From: Archivesica marissinica
Taxonomy: Eukaryota; Mollusca; Bivalvia; Venerida; Vesicomyidae
Length of the DNA stretch: 64,000 nt
Assembly (NCBI GenBank): GCA_014843695.1
Contig: CM026404.1
Location: forward strand, 89,542,179-89,606,178
Direction of reading: 5' to 3'
Below are positions 60,701 through 63,183 of this stretch, piece after piece (positions within the stretch are counted from its first letter, which is position 1; every line of letters starts with the position of its first letter). Position numbers and translations under genes: made by a program. The notes under the pieces were generated by a model. That model was given only the letters and a program-made list of their open reading frames with translations. It ran no database searches and was not told where the DNA came from.

Positions 60701-63033
60701 GAGGGCTAGGTGGTGGGTGAGGGCTTGGTAGTGGGTGAGGGCTTGGTAGTGGGTGAGGGCTTGGTAGTGGGTGAGGGCTTGGTAGTGGTGAGGGCTAGGT
60801 GGTGGGTGAGGGCTAGGTGGTGGGTGAGGGCTTGGTAGTGCGTGAGGGCTTGGTAGTTGGTGAGGGCTTGGTAGTGCGTGAGGGCTAGGTGGTGGGCGAG
60901 GGCTAGGTGGTGGGTGAGGGCTAGGTGGTGGGTGAGGGCTTGGTAGTGGGTGAGGGCTAGGTGGTGGGTGAGGGCTTGGTGGTGGGTGAGGGCTAGGTGG
61001 TGGGTGAGGGCTTGGTAGTGCGTGAGGGCTAGGTAGTGGGTGAGGGCTAGGTGGTGGGTGAGGGCTTGGTAGTGGGTGAGGGCTTGGTAGTGGGTGAGGG
61101 CTTGGTAGTGGGTGAGGGCTTGGTAGTGGTGAGGGCTTGGTAGTGGGTGAGGGCTAGGTGGTGGGTGAGGGCTAGGTGGTGGTGAGGGCTTAGTAGTGGG
61201 TGAGGGCTTGGTAGTTGGTGAGGGCTTGGTAGTGGGTGAGGGCTTGGTAGTGGGTGAGGGCTAGGTGGTGGGTGAGGGCTTGGTAGTGGGTGAGGGCTAG
61301 GTGGTGGGTGAGGGCTTGGTAGTGGGTGAGGGCTTGGTAGTGGGTGAGGGCTTGGTAGTGGGTGAGGGCTTGGTAGTGGGTGAGGGCTTGGTAGTGGGTG
61401 AGGGCTTGGTAGTGGGTGAGGGCTTGGTAGTGGGTGAGGGCTAGGTGGTGGGTGAGGGCTAGGTGATGGATGAGGGCTAGGTGGTGGATGAGGGCTAGGT
61501 GGTGGGTGAGGGCTAGGTGGTGGGCGAGGGCTAGGTGGTGGGCGAGGGCTAGGTGATGGGCAAGGGCTAGGTGGTGGGTGAGGGCTAGGTAGTGAGTGAG
61601 GACTAGGTGGTGGGCGAGGTCTAGGTAGTGGGCGAGGTAGTGGGTGAGGTGGTGGGTGAGTCCTTGCCCAATAAAAATTGTAAAATGCATTATATTACAC
61701 AGTGATTACTCTAGAAGGATGTATTTTTAAATGTCTCTGCAATTTTGATGCTGTGAGATAAATACTAGATCCAGTGACACACCACCAGTATTGTTGACAT
61801 ACGAGTCATTATAATCATAGAGGACTATATATTACACTAGTTTTGGGATTGTATTTATCAATTGACCAATCAGCTATGGGCCCATGGGTATAATACTTTT
61901 CTCCACTCTCAAGCACAAGTTCAACTGATTTGATTGGTTGATTCTGAGATTTACTCTGAGCTGAATTAAATTAATTGATTAATAATCAAACGTTTTAGAC
62001 CCAGTAGAAAGGTTTTATAACCTTGGGGCCTGATCAAATTAGAGTCTCTTAGCATTGCCTCAATAATCAAACTGACTTGAAGAAATAAATAAAATGGCTT
62101 GAGGAAATAATGAAACTGGCTTGAAGAAATAATCAAACTGACTTGAAGAAATAATCAAACTGACTTGAGGAAATAATCAAACTGGCTTGAAGAAATAATG
62201 AAACTGGCTTGATGAAATAATCAAACTGGCTTGATGAAATAATCAAACTGGCTTGCGGAAATAATCAAACTGGCTTGATGAAATAATCAAACTGGCTTGA
62301 AGAAATAATGAAACTGGCTTGAAGAAATAATCAAACTGGCTTGAAGAAATAATCAAACTGGCTTGCGGAAATAATCAAACTGGTTTGAAGAAATAATCAA
62401 ACTGGCTTGAAGAAATAATCAAACTGGCTTGCGGAAATAATCAAACTGGTTTGAAGAAATAATCAAACTGGCTTGAAGAAATAATATAACTGGCTTGAAG
62501 AAATAATCAAACTGGCTTGCGGAAATAATCAAACTGGTTTGAAGAAATAATCAAACTGGCTTGAAGAAATAATCAAACTGGCTTGAGGAAATAATCAAAC
62601 TGGCTTGCGGAGTCGGTTCATTTTTACCCGGAAGCCCACCATTGCTTGAAACATAAAAACTCAGCGAGAGGTGCCCCTTGGGAGAATGGAGCTTTATTGA
62701 ATACTGGCAAAGAAACAAACCTCCGACAACCCTCCAAGGTGTAATGGGTACGGTGTTTGCCTCATAATCGAGAGGTTGTATGTTTGAACCTCACTAGAAC
62801 CATGGTGGTGGTGTCCTTAGGCAAGACTCTTAAATCCAAATTGCCCCCTCTCTCCCTCATGGCGCTGAATTCCATCAGGAAGAAGCTCTCAAGAATGATT
62901 AAACAAATGCTGTAAAACTTGCAATCAAGCTCAAATAAAACTGTAAGATCTAAACAAACCTCAACTTTTGGCGATACGTTGCATTTGGCGATTTGTGCTC
63001 CGAGATCAGAAAACTTGCAACTCTCAGACGTAC
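24429..63033 (-). CDS. Split gene for a large TPR-like helical-repeat protein (17 exons found; 5' end outside window)
   Basis: Seventeen exons on the minus strand give about 830 residues ending in FKFKCWI and TGA. The order from the 5' side is 63033, 60391, 59083, 54055, 51729, 48566, 46674, 45797, 42436, 41501, 39038, 35376, 31384, 30324, 28947, 26375, 24568. Introns are GT-AG and phases join correctly except for one uncertain junction (45.65 kb to 42.44 kb). Several stretches have the helix-turn-helix look of TPR units: YCYATAVKHKPRSANFHLQL, FHVGRMLVVQGNYDDAVNRL, ALYLLGSSQFARFEN, and the region around YNEVITMSPE-IHDAYIELAD. A Lys/Glu-rich helix and an Ala-Pro-Arg-Gly low-complexity linker separate two helical parts. 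I do not recognise the family; scaffold or adaptor work would be typical for TPR proteins. Most large introns hold a tandem array. Confidence 0.8.
24635..24864 (+). mobile_element. MITE family 1, second copy
   Basis: About 230 bp between inverted TATACTAGAGGACATAGAAA termini, in the intron before the last exon. It shares the interior and the terminal hairpin (CACACTTCGGATAAGTGTG) with the copy at 1579, in the opposite orientation. Its ends are single, unlike the amplified end at 277..1620. Confidence 0.85.
24893..25115 (+). mobile_element. SINE family C head with a family B-like tail
   Basis: The head (CCGTGGTCGAGTGGTTAAGG, B box) and body (CAGTTTCTTACGGAGGTTGG, GAGCCTGCCCAGGAAAGGTG) are family C. 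After that it ends CATATGGGTGGGTAACCGGT and AGCGACGTTAAATAAATT, as in family B, not the usual family C end (GGTGCTGATGCAGGCGTAAA). Confidence 0.75.
25185..25345 (-). mobile_element. SINE-like sequence, family E
   Basis: Minus-strand body and B box (GGTTTGAATCCCACCTCGTC); similar to 20926..21066 (CCACCAACCTTCCACAAGCT on the plus strand). Confidence 0.45.
25623..26098 (+). mobile_element. TTAA-bounded MITE (family P3) with a tripled middle
   Basis: TTAACCCTTTCCCCCATAGA to GGGTTAA. Compared with the single-copy 240-bp form at 58678..58917, the central segment of about 116 bp (ATCTATGGAGGTGGGATAGA through TAACCTAAATCTC) is present three times (about 25740..26090). Confidence 0.85.
26159..26375 (-). 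CDS. Split gene, penultimate exon
   Basis: Acceptor TTCTGATTGCAG, phase 0 entry. Encodes IHDAYIELADMMLKTDPIAA, then VYCKFPVSDNPSFDDAYIFG and IVRLLMKAEKFDDPRLAPNM, ending phase 1 at GG before GTATGC. The repeating helix pattern is TPR-like. Its first 14 or so bases plus the acceptor are copied in the tandem array just upstream. Confidence 0.9.
26376..26815 (-). repeat. 49-bp array made of copies of an exon 5' edge and its splice acceptor
   Basis: About nine copies of CGCATCATGAACCTGCAATC, AGAACTTCATTATAATGTTA, TACAAAATA. On the transcribed minus strand every unit reads TTCTGATTGCAG then GTTCATGATGCGTA, which is the acceptor and first bases of the adjacent exon (ATTCATGATGCGTA). The copies lie in the intron immediately 5' of the true acceptor. 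Confidence 0.92.
26860..27016 (+). mobile_element. Divergent SINE B fragment with a doubled core
   Basis: ATGGGATCATGAACCGAGGT and GTGTATCGGTGCTATACACC match the family B core. The following segment (GGAATAGGAACATCTTCTGT, ATCACCAGGCATGATTCCT) is repeated once more to 27016, an early stage of the expansion seen at 21245..22455. Confidence 0.6.
27017..27565. other. Intron sequence, nothing recognised
   Basis: Part of the intron between the exons at 28760 and 26375. A 67-codon minus-strand frame (27286..27489) was examined as an exon and rejected, because the flanking exons already join in phase. Confidence 0.45.
27566..27826 (-). mobile_element. SINE family C, full length
   Basis: Minus strand: head CCTCCGTGGTCGAGTGGTTA, B box GGGTTCGAGCCCC, body CAGTTTCTTACGGAGGTTGG, end TGGTGCTGATGCAGGCGTAA. 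Reference copy of the family. Confidence 0.88.
27827..28198. other. Intron sequence, nothing recognised
   Basis: No exon or element supported. Confidence 0.35.
28199..28600 (+). mobile_element. Divergent P3 MITE with its right end and flank duplicated
   Basis: Begins TTAACCTTTTCCCCCTTAGT. The right end reads GGGAAAGGATTAAATGCAAA. A stretch of about 120 bp spanning that end and its flank (ATTGGTAAATTACAGCCAAA through ACGGATCCATC) occurs a second time up to about 28592. Confidence 0.65.
28760..28947 (-). CDS. Split gene, exon before the helical C-terminal region
   Basis: Entry phase 1, exit phase 0 at CCTGAG before GTAATA. Encodes APKEASTPAVAAEKPRPAAP, then YQPRLGLARAHKAAAEIPDS and QKYYNEVITMSPE. 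It carries the end of the Ala/Pro linker and the start of the C-terminal helices. Confidence 0.9.
28948..29572. other. Intron sequence, nothing recognised
   Basis: AT-rich single-copy intron DNA. A 60-codon plus-strand frame is not supported. Confidence 0.35.
29573..29736 (+). mobile_element. SINE family A, 5' truncated
   Basis: Begins at GCCGTTACGATTGTGCCCTT and runs to AAATTTGTATAAACT. Flanked by AAAGGCAA on the left and AAAGGCCAA on the right, a probable target-site duplication. Confidence 0.88.
29901..30129 (+). mobile_element. TTAA-bounded MITE, family P1
   Basis: TTAACCCTTTCAACACCACA to GTTGAATGGGTTAA, with the central hairpin (AGACGAGCCGTCTCATCAGG) shortened. The flanks (GGGGTTTGG / GTGGTTTCGGG) rejoin to a sequence like that at 5092, so the insertion is into an older repeat. 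Confidence 0.85.
30243..30324 (-). CDS. Split gene, Ala-Pro-Arg-Gly exon
   Basis: Acceptor ATTGTACTTGGCTTCAG, 82 nt, phase 0 to 1, donor GTAGGTGG. Encodes APAARGAPAARGGAATAAKP then GTKAPAE; low complexity, probably a disordered linker. Confidence 0.85.
30644..31176 (-). mobile_element. MITE family 4 (about 0.53 kb)
   Basis: Bounded by inverted TTTAAAGCGACA. A similar element in the opposite orientation lies at 41642..42152 and shares the interior (TGTATTCGGAAGAATTTGTA, CATCCACGCTCCTGAATTGA on one strand). No coding capacity. Confidence 0.85.
31332..31384 (-). CDS. Split gene, 53-nt Ala-Arg-Gly exon
   Basis: Acceptor CTGTTCCAG, donor GTGAGA. Encodes AARGAKAAPAARGAPAK after a split Gly codon. 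Phases agree with both neighbours (1 in, 0 out). Small repetitive exons such as this and 30243..30324 suggest internal duplication of the linker. Confidence 0.83.
31490..34005. repeat. 15-bp minisatellite, about 165 copies
   Basis: Unit TTTGTATTTGTGTGG (G-to-A variant TGTAG, plus GGCTTG interruptions). It lies in the intron between exons 35194 and 31384. With a period of 15 it leaves an 844-codon frame on the transcribed minus strand made of a Thr-Gln/Asn-His-Lys pentamer, and 60-340 codon frames on the other; none is a supported gene. Confidence 0.96.
34095..35060. repeat. 18-bp minisatellite with 12-bp interspersed units
   Basis: Unit CACCTCTCCGTTCCATAT, with a short form CTCCGTTCCGTAT. 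About 50 copies in the same intron as the 15-bp array. Minus-strand frames WNGEVI are periodicity. Confidence 0.95.
35194..35376 (-). CDS. Split gene, charged helix plus Ala-Pro-Arg-Gly exon
   Basis: Acceptor GTGTTTTAG, 183 nt, phase 1 to 1. Encodes QQWWQEKARLEEEKRKAEEA, a probable single helix or coiled coil, followed by APAGKPGAPAARGAAAAARG and further PAARG repeats. Confidence 0.88.
35531..35846 (+). pseudogene. Decayed LINE reverse-transcriptase ORF, C-terminal end
   Basis: Two plus-strand frames read like the C-terminus of invertebrate non-LTR retrotransposon ORFs. Frame 1 gives LTKFRTSSHELAIEQGRYTN, then RICIYCNHRMTESEYLL (the Cys-x2-Cys of the terminal zinc-knuckle-like motif) and stops at 35695. 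Frame 2 continues VRDLRKKYLKRYYYTWPTEQ and NLSKFIYYASLARN to 35846. A frameshift separates them and the His/Cys partners are degraded. It is antisense in an intron of the split gene. Family recognised by pattern only. Confidence 0.7.
35996..36177 (+). mobile_element. MITE family 5 (mariner-like ends)
   Basis: TA-CAGTCAAACCTGTCTTAAG to ACACAGGTTTGACTG-TA, about 182 bp; inner repeats of GGCTGCTTAATA. TA borders and these ends resemble Tc1/mariner non-autonomous elements. Confidence 0.82.
36305..36481 (+). mobile_element. MITE family 5, second copy
   Basis: TACAGTCAAACCTGTGCTAA to GACAGGTTTGACTATA. The body reads GGCCACCTCCGAATAAAGG. The adjacent stretch 36245..36300 (GGGAGAAGTGAGAAAGCGCA) recurs inverted at 48243..48297. 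Confidence 0.78.
36732..37157 (-). mobile_element. P1 MITE with its terminal 46 bp repeated five times
   Basis: The left end TTAACCCATTCAACACCAAG, TAACTGACATGGACTGGTGC, ATGATA is present five times in tandem (36732..36963) before the normal interior with the GAGACGGCTCGTCACGAGCC hairpin. The right terminus is degenerate (GATGTTAAAAGTGTCAAAA). Confidence 0.88.
37160..37368 (-). mobile_element. SINE-like sequence, family E
   Basis: Minus-strand head CTCCATGGCCGAGTGATTAC with B box GGTTCGAATCTG, then a body with GTCGATGCTTCTACTGTTAT. Similar in plan to 20926..21066. Confidence 0.55.
37420..37550. mobile_element. Partial P3 MITE end
   Basis: Starts TTAACCCTTTCCCTCATACA and runs to the TTAA at which the next P3 element begins; the interior is unlike other copies. 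Confidence 0.45.
37551..38800 (-). mobile_element. P3 MITE with tripled middle and about 15-fold amplified end
   Basis: An inverted P3 element. The middle segment of about 118 bp (AGATTTAGGTTAATATACCA through CCACCTCCATAGATATATTA) is present three times (37561..37920). The end segment of 55 bp (TGTATGTCATATTGGTAATG, GCGTCAAGAGGTGCTTCTAT, GAGGGAAAGGGTTAA) is repeated about 15 times (37977..38800), each copy keeping GGGTTAA. The canonical element at 58678 has each part once. Confidence 0.9.
38837..39038 (-). CDS. Split gene, TPR-like exon
   Basis: Acceptor CTATTTCAG, phase 0 to 1, donor AAAA then GTAAGA. Encodes TCQQLIQISPCSSHALYLLG, SSQFARFENTPPGDEAGKLL and TDVKSSFLASINLEGKPASG. Begins 37 bp after the amplified P3 end, so the array abuts the donor site. 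Confidence 0.9.
39065..39474 (+). mobile_element. MITE family 5 copy with nested insertions
   Basis: TACAATCAAACCTGTGTTTA to ACAGGTTTCACTGTA. Inside is a TTAA-type hairpin element (TTAGCATACTGTAGGTCAAA to GACCTACAGCATGCTAAAG, family P4), which itself contains a truncated SINE A (39135..39208). Confidence 0.65.
39135..39208 (+). mobile_element. 5'-truncated SINE A with clear target duplication
   Basis: Only the last 74 bp of family A (GAGGTCTCGAGAGTGATTAA to TTGTGTAAACT). Flanked on both sides by AAATGAGCAGAT, a 12-bp target-site duplication, as expected for LINE-driven insertion. Confidence 0.85.
39642..39923 (+). mobile_element. P1 MITE with a doubled right end
   Basis: TTAACCCTTTCAACACTACA to GGGTTAA. 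The last about 40 bp (GTCTATACGAGTTACTTGGG, GTTGAATGGGTGCACCA) occurs twice, an incipient form of the end amplification at 36732. Confidence 0.83.
40083..40228 (-). mobile_element. SINE family B core fragment
   Basis: TTGGAGGATAGTGCAATGAT to TTTTATTAGGGTCATA; tail and tRNA head both missing. Confidence 0.8.
40290..40538 (+). mobile_element. TTAA-bounded MITE, family P1
   Basis: TTAACCCATTCAACACCACA to TGGGGTTGAATGGGTTAA, single-copy ends, central hairpin GATGAGCCGGCTCGTAACGA with its complement. Good reference copy. Confidence 0.87.
40539..40655. mobile_element. P4 MITE abutting P1 at a shared TTAA
   Basis: Reads CCTTTAGCATGGTGTAGGTG and GAGCAGATAACAAATGTGTA, ending AAGCTAATGGTTAAC. It matches the hairpin element inside 39065..39474 and shares the TTAA at 40535 with the P1 element. 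Confidence 0.55.
40656..41280. other. Intron sequence, nothing recognised
   Basis: No exon is needed here: the exon ending at 41281 (phase 0) joins directly to the one at 39038 (phase 0). Confidence 0.4.
41281..41501 (-). CDS. Split gene, central helical exon
   Basis: Acceptor ATCAGTTCAG, entry phase 1, donor AAG then GTGAAT (phase 0). Encodes LLATQMLPFISRGDMYKQLE, WVILDAHANLLDILSTSQAG, LIVQRCERLSALITHSIIPQ and NDQLLALQEK. The frame stays open beyond the donor to 41191, but only the GTGAAT donor keeps phase with the next exon. Confidence 0.88.
41642..42152 (+). mobile_element. MITE family 4, opposite orientation
   Basis: TTTAAAGCGACACTACATTA to GATGTAATGTCGCTTTAA, in the intron between exons 42373 and 41501. 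It forms an inverted pair with 30644..31176. Confidence 0.85.
42373..42436 (-). CDS. Split gene, 64-nt exon (probable)
   Basis: Acceptor CCAGTCTAG, donor GTAGGTCC. In phase 0 it reads QTARPNERHRSVTFLDYSLK then V, and its exit phase 1 fits the next exon (ALLATQML). The entry phase 0 conflicts with the strongest donor of the previous exon, so an alternative donor or a missed exon is possible. Another frame (KQPVPMRDIDQLLSLITR) also looks protein-like but ends in a stop. Confidence 0.6.
42440..42510 (+). mobile_element. tRNA-like SINE head fragment
   Basis: ACTGGTACGGTGGTTAGCAT, GCTCGCTTCTCACC, B-box-like GGTTCAATCC. It precedes a full SINE A. A related fragment in the opposite orientation lies at 43338..43430. 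Confidence 0.45.
42511..42745 (+). mobile_element. SINE family A, full length
   Basis: GTGGAAGTCGTGATAGCGCA head with A box, B box GGAGTTTGAGCCC, centre GTGCCCTTAGGCAAGGCA, tail GCTAAAATAAATTTGTATAA. The anticodon-loop position reads CAG, suggesting a tRNA-Leu-type ancestor. Confidence 0.92.
42828..43073 (-). mobile_element. TTAA-bounded double-hairpin MITE (P2)
   Basis: TTAACCCATTACATGATAGT to GCAAAGGGTTAA, with two hairpins (GAGCCAGATCAGACGGAACA / TGTCTGATCAGGCTC and TAGATCCTGATCAG / CTGATCTGGATCTA). Confidence 0.82.
43074..43337. other. Mixed SINE A tail fragments and a small local duplication
   Basis: Weak SINE A tails occur at 43090..43140 and, inverted, at 43235..43290. The stretch 43160..43215 (TCTATTACCTCCCTTGGTAG, ATAAAGTCTGATTTATACC) duplicates 41585..41635 just upstream of the exon at 41501. 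Confidence 0.5.
43338..43430 (-). mobile_element. tRNA-like SINE head fragment
   Basis: Minus strand GCAGTGGTTAGCATGCTCAC, TTCTCACCAATGCAACCC, B box GGTTCGATCC. Not a functional tRNA by pairing. Confidence 0.5.
43433..45575. repeat. 49-bp minisatellite with an indel-rich middle
   Basis: About 43 copies of ACGAGAGGATCAACAAGCTG, GACAGTTACCCGCGTGCAAC, CCGCATATA in the intron between exons 45797 and 42436. Units from about 43980 to 45240 carry many single-base losses (CACAAGC, GGACGTACC, TATAAGAG), while both flanks are clean. Confidence 0.95.
45576..45615 (+). mobile_element. SINE family B tail fragment at the array edge
   Basis: AACCGGTAACGATGATAAAT, AATCGCAAACCACAC is the family B 3' end directly after the last array unit. 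Confidence 0.6.
45650..45797 (-). CDS. Split gene, helical exon (3' border uncertain)
   Basis: Acceptor GATTCTTACAG, entry phase 2. Encodes YIVPILRAENLMQPTNVHLM, RGFIQLGRLLMQNTDIKEVM and SPEDIFHK. The strong donor is AA then GTATGT (exon end 45654, phase 2); the weaker TAT then GTGTGC (end 45650, phase 0) fits the next exon. Confidence 0.85.
45889..46122 (+). mobile_element. SINE family A, full length
   Basis: GAAGTTGTGATAGCGCGGTT head, B box GGAGTTCGAGCCC, standard centre and tail; a 3-bp insertion in GAATGATGAAGTCTC. Confidence 0.9.
46123..46533. other. Intron sequence with a dispersed-repeat-like stretch
   Basis: TTTACTCGCCTATAAGACGA at 46212..46231 and CGCATATAAGACGGG at 46275 look like arms of an old element; nothing else recognised. 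Confidence 0.35.
46534..46674 (-). CDS. Split gene, TPR-like exon
   Basis: Acceptor CAATGTTGCAG, phase 2 to 2, weak donor GTTCAG. Encodes FYLGLALALKKDGPGARVKE, CVIYLLEAFETLMTERTKQT and MSPDPE. Continues the helix begun in the previous exon (NANHQLSR-FYLGLALA). Confidence 0.88.
46772..47003 (+). mobile_element. SINE family A, full length
   Basis: GTGGAAGTCGTGATAGCAGT head to AATTTGTATAAACTAAC; nearly identical to 42511..42745, so relatively young. Confidence 0.92.
47083..47508 (+). mobile_element. MITE family 5 split by a P2 MITE
   Basis: TACAGTCAAACTTGTATTAA on the left; on the right GGTCTCTTAATGAACGTGGA, then ATTGACTGTA. The inner block GTCTCTTAATACA recurs on both sides of the insertion. 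Confidence 0.78.
47177..47425 (-). mobile_element. TTAA-bounded double-hairpin MITE (P2), nested
   Basis: TTAACCGATTTGATTCTGAA to AATGAAATTGGTTAA. Precise TTAA at both borders; removing it leaves one TTAA and a continuous family 5 element. Confidence 0.85.
47800..48012 (+). mobile_element. SINE family A, head truncated
   Basis: Starts GCGCGTTCGCTTCATGTGCG and continues through the B box, centre and tail (AAATTTGTATAAAC). Confidence 0.9.
48013..48357. other. Intron sequence with a small GC-rich hairpin and dispersed fragment
   Basis: GAGGGCGATGTGGGCGAAAT and its near complement lie at 48033..48093. The stretch 48243..48297 is the inverted counterpart of 36245..36300. Confidence 0.4.
48358..48566 (-). 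CDS. Split gene, TPR-like exon
   Basis: Acceptor TTTAATACAG, phase 0 to 2, donor GTATTC. Encodes EGAAAQKATDDESPLGQAYL, KYMDALVCDEAKALFNFHVG, RMLVVQGNYDDAVNRLETSL and NWNANHQLS. The GNYDDAVNRLETSL stretch is a good TPR helix B. Confidence 0.92.
48666..48717. repeat. (TA)n microsatellite
   Basis: About 52 bp of alternating TA with one TAATAT break, 100 bp upstream of the exon acceptor on the minus strand. Confidence 0.9.
48766..48986 (+). mobile_element. SINE family A, older copy
   Basis: GTGATAGCGCAGTGGTAGCG head. The CGATGGATTCCATCAGG segment is partly deleted (GTGGCAGGAATGAGG). Confidence 0.87.
48987..49364. other. Intron sequence, nothing recognised
   Basis: A 65-codon plus-strand frame is not supported. 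Confidence 0.35.
49365..49489. mobile_element. Foldback MITE (about 47-bp arms)
   Basis: Left arm AATGAATAGCGGGTTAATAG, TTTCCATCGGGGTATGAACT, ACATTGG pairs with CCAATATAGTTCATACCCCG, ATGGGAACTACTAACCCGCG, ATTCATT. The loop is about 31 bp. No coding capacity. Confidence 0.8.
49640..51466. repeat. GAT-rich 21-bp minisatellite with a G/T-only block
   Basis: Units of GATGATGTTGATGAAGTCGG plus T and 12-bp shortened forms. An insert of about 240 bp at 50590..50830 contains almost only G and T (GTGGTGTGTGTTGTGGTTG). The array stops about 40 bp from the donor of the exon at 51505. Long frames in several phases (up to 519 codons on the minus strand) are artefacts of the 3-bp-based period. Confidence 0.95.
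51505..51729 (-). CDS. Split gene, 75-codon exon
   Basis: Acceptor TATAATTTCAG, phase 0 to 0, donor GTAATA. Encodes AYDDIPSLNLQATESSKDDE, CDAICKLHGVDPTAPLPLQL, KAIDMEYHGCINAGQSAKAD and HVMELYQWKTKQASQ. Confidence 0.92.
51730..52086. other. Intron sequence, nothing recognised
   Basis: AT-rich single-copy intron DNA. Confidence 0.35.
52087..52268 (+). mobile_element. MITE family 5
   Basis: TACAGTCAAACCTGTGTTAG to AACACAGGTTTGAATGTA, with inner GCAGCCA repeats; the same layout as 35996..36177. Confidence 0.82.
52325..52516 (-). mobile_element. SINE family C, head truncated
   Basis: Body from GGTTTTACGCCTGCATCAGC to GAGCGGGGCTCGAACCCG (B box); the tRNA 5' part is missing. Confidence 0.85.
52596..52699 (+). 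mobile_element. SINE family B head, cut off by the 57-bp array
   Basis: ATGGTCCAGTGGTTCACATG, B box TGTTCGATCCCC, then CTTTCAGATAGGACTC, where it ends abruptly at the first array unit. Confidence 0.75.
52700..53879 (-). repeat. 57-bp array made of copies of an exon 3' edge and its splice donor
   Basis: About 22 copies (53-57 bp each) of CTATGTTATGTACACACCTC, TTTCTTAAGTCCAAACATGT, CTTCAATATAGTATTT. On the transcribed minus strand each unit reads AAATACTATATTGAAGACAT, GTTTGGACTTAAGAAAGAG, then GTGTGTACATAACATAG: the last 13 codons of the adjacent exon (KYYIEDMFGLKKE), its GT donor and the first intron bases. Some units read GCAAGAG, with donor GTGTATAC. Confidence 0.95.
53880..54055 (-). CDS. 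Split gene, TPR-like exon whose 3' edge seeded an array
   Basis: Acceptor CTATTTCAG, phase 1 to 0. Encodes QSRSWPDGESPMDYLQQAIY, CYATAVKHKPRSANFHLQLG and MLLEEKYYIEDMFGLKKE. The A..Y..A..HKP.....H..LG pattern is typical of TPR. Any of the 23 donor copies could in principle be used; the first is taken here because it gives an open phase-0 join to AYDDIPSL. Confidence 0.9.
54087..54353 (-). mobile_element. SINE family C, full length
   Basis: Head CCTCCGTAGTCGAGTGGTTA, B box GGTTCGAGCCCC with an ATAT insertion beside it, standard body and end. Confidence 0.88.
54487..54757 (-). mobile_element. SINE family B, full length
   Basis: Tail GTGTTTTACGTTTATTTATC to head CTGGACTGGTAATCCAGGGA; a short deletion after GAGCGATGCCTC. 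Confidence 0.9.
54845..58600. repeat. 43-bp minisatellite, about 87 copies
   Basis: Unit GATCCACGAAGCATCTATGG, ATGGTTTGAGTTCCTGATTA, GCT in the intron between exons 58969 and 54055. Shortened 35-37 bp units lacking GATGG (TCTATAGTTTGAG) recur. Ends carry divergent units (ATCTACAAAGC), the middle is very uniform. Confidence 0.96.
58678..58917 (+). mobile_element. TTAA-bounded MITE, family P3, canonical single-copy form
   Basis: 240 bp from TTAACCCTTTCCCTCATAGA to ATGAAAGAAAGGGTTAA. It shows one copy of the middle segment and one of each end, which makes it the reference for the amplified forms at 25623 and 37551. Confidence 0.87.
58969..59083 (-). CDS. Split gene, exon
   Basis: Acceptor TTTTGTTGCAG, phase 0 to 1, donor GTGAGT. 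Encodes QRKWEKNLQQMFGESNADKL, VSTANDEVKNYFAALPKP; helical and charged. Confidence 0.9.
59084..59482. other. Intron sequence with a partial copy of the neighbouring exon edge
   Basis: TTGCTGTAAATTCTTCTC at 59146..59163 repeats part of the exon at 58969..59083 (59054..59071). Otherwise unassigned; a 77-codon plus-strand frame is not supported. Confidence 0.45.
59483..59654 (-). mobile_element. SINE family A, 5' truncated
   Basis: Tail TTTATACAAATTAATTTTAG to TAACGGCTCCAGCGGGG; the only clear minus-strand A copy in the window. Confidence 0.88.
59852..59923 (+). mobile_element. SINE family B tail
   Basis: TAATCTCTTCAGGAAGCGTC to AATAAACGTAAAACACACAC only. Confidence 0.75.
59966..60176 (-). mobile_element. 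SINE family C with internal deletion
   Basis: Standard head and ends. The body is cut from GGCGGGCA straight to CCAACCTCCATAAGAAACTG, losing about 60 bp. Confidence 0.87.
60177..60268 (+). repeat. Second copy of the sequence left of the SINE C
   Basis: AGTAGCAACGATAAATAAAT, then ACTTTGTCTATGGTCCGGCG and TTAGATTCACTGTATACAGA repeat 59889..59970, so the SINE C copy sits between two direct repeats of about 85 bp. Confidence 0.8.
60338..60391 (-). CDS. Split gene, 54-nt exon
   Basis: Acceptor TTTGTTTTTAG, donor GTACGTAC, phase 0 to 0. Encodes DPKDRFKDINAPVNHRVE, joining VSPKVE before and QRKWEKN after. Confidence 0.85.
60465..61670. repeat. 18-bp G-rich minisatellite, about 66 copies
   Basis: Unit GGGCTTGGTAGTGGGTGA with GGGCTAGGTGGTGGGTGA as the main variant; long blocks of the two variants repeat in the same order. 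In the intron between exons 62960 and 60391. The 166-codon minus frame (THHLAL/THYQAL) is periodicity. Confidence 0.95.
61905..62035. mobile_element. Degraded relative of the 16630 hairpin MITE
   Basis: AAGTTCAACTGATTTGATTG, GTTGATTCTGAG and GGTTTTATAACCTTGGGGCC echo the element at 16630..16897. Confidence 0.45.
62045..62612. repeat. 21-bp minisatellite, about 26 copies
   Basis: Unit GAAATAATCAAACTGGCTTG plus A, with GCGG, GATG and AATG variants recurring in a fixed order. Confidence 0.94.
62733..62957 (+). mobile_element. Divergent SINE family A
   Basis: GGTACGGTGTTTGCCTCATA head, TTTGAACCTC B-box remnant, GTCCTTAGGCAAGACTCTTA, CTCATGGCGCTGAATTCCAT and tail CAAGCTCAAATAAAACTGTA. It ends 3 bp from the exon donor. 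Confidence 0.75.
62960..63033 (-). CDS. Split gene, most 5' exon seen
   Basis: Acceptor TAATGTTTCAG, donor GTTTGT, 74 nt, entry phase 1, exit phase 0. Encodes TSESCKFSDLGAQIAKCNVS and PKVE. Earlier exons must lie beyond 64000. Confidence 0.8.
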
Positions 63034-63099
63034 CTGAAACATTAATTAATTCAAGGTGCAACAAATCAGCTTTACTTTGAATAACTCTTGAAAGACTTC

Positions 63100-63183
63100 A
63101 TTTTATTAGGTCACATGTTGGATCTAACCTGCGACCTCTGGAATCCTAGTCGAACATGTTAGCCATGGACTACTGAGCCATCT
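63100..63183 (-). mobile_element. SINE family B head fragment
   Basis: Minus strand TAGTCCATGGCTAACATGTT, GACTAGGATTCCAG and a B-box remnant GGTTAGATCC. Confidence 0.6.
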
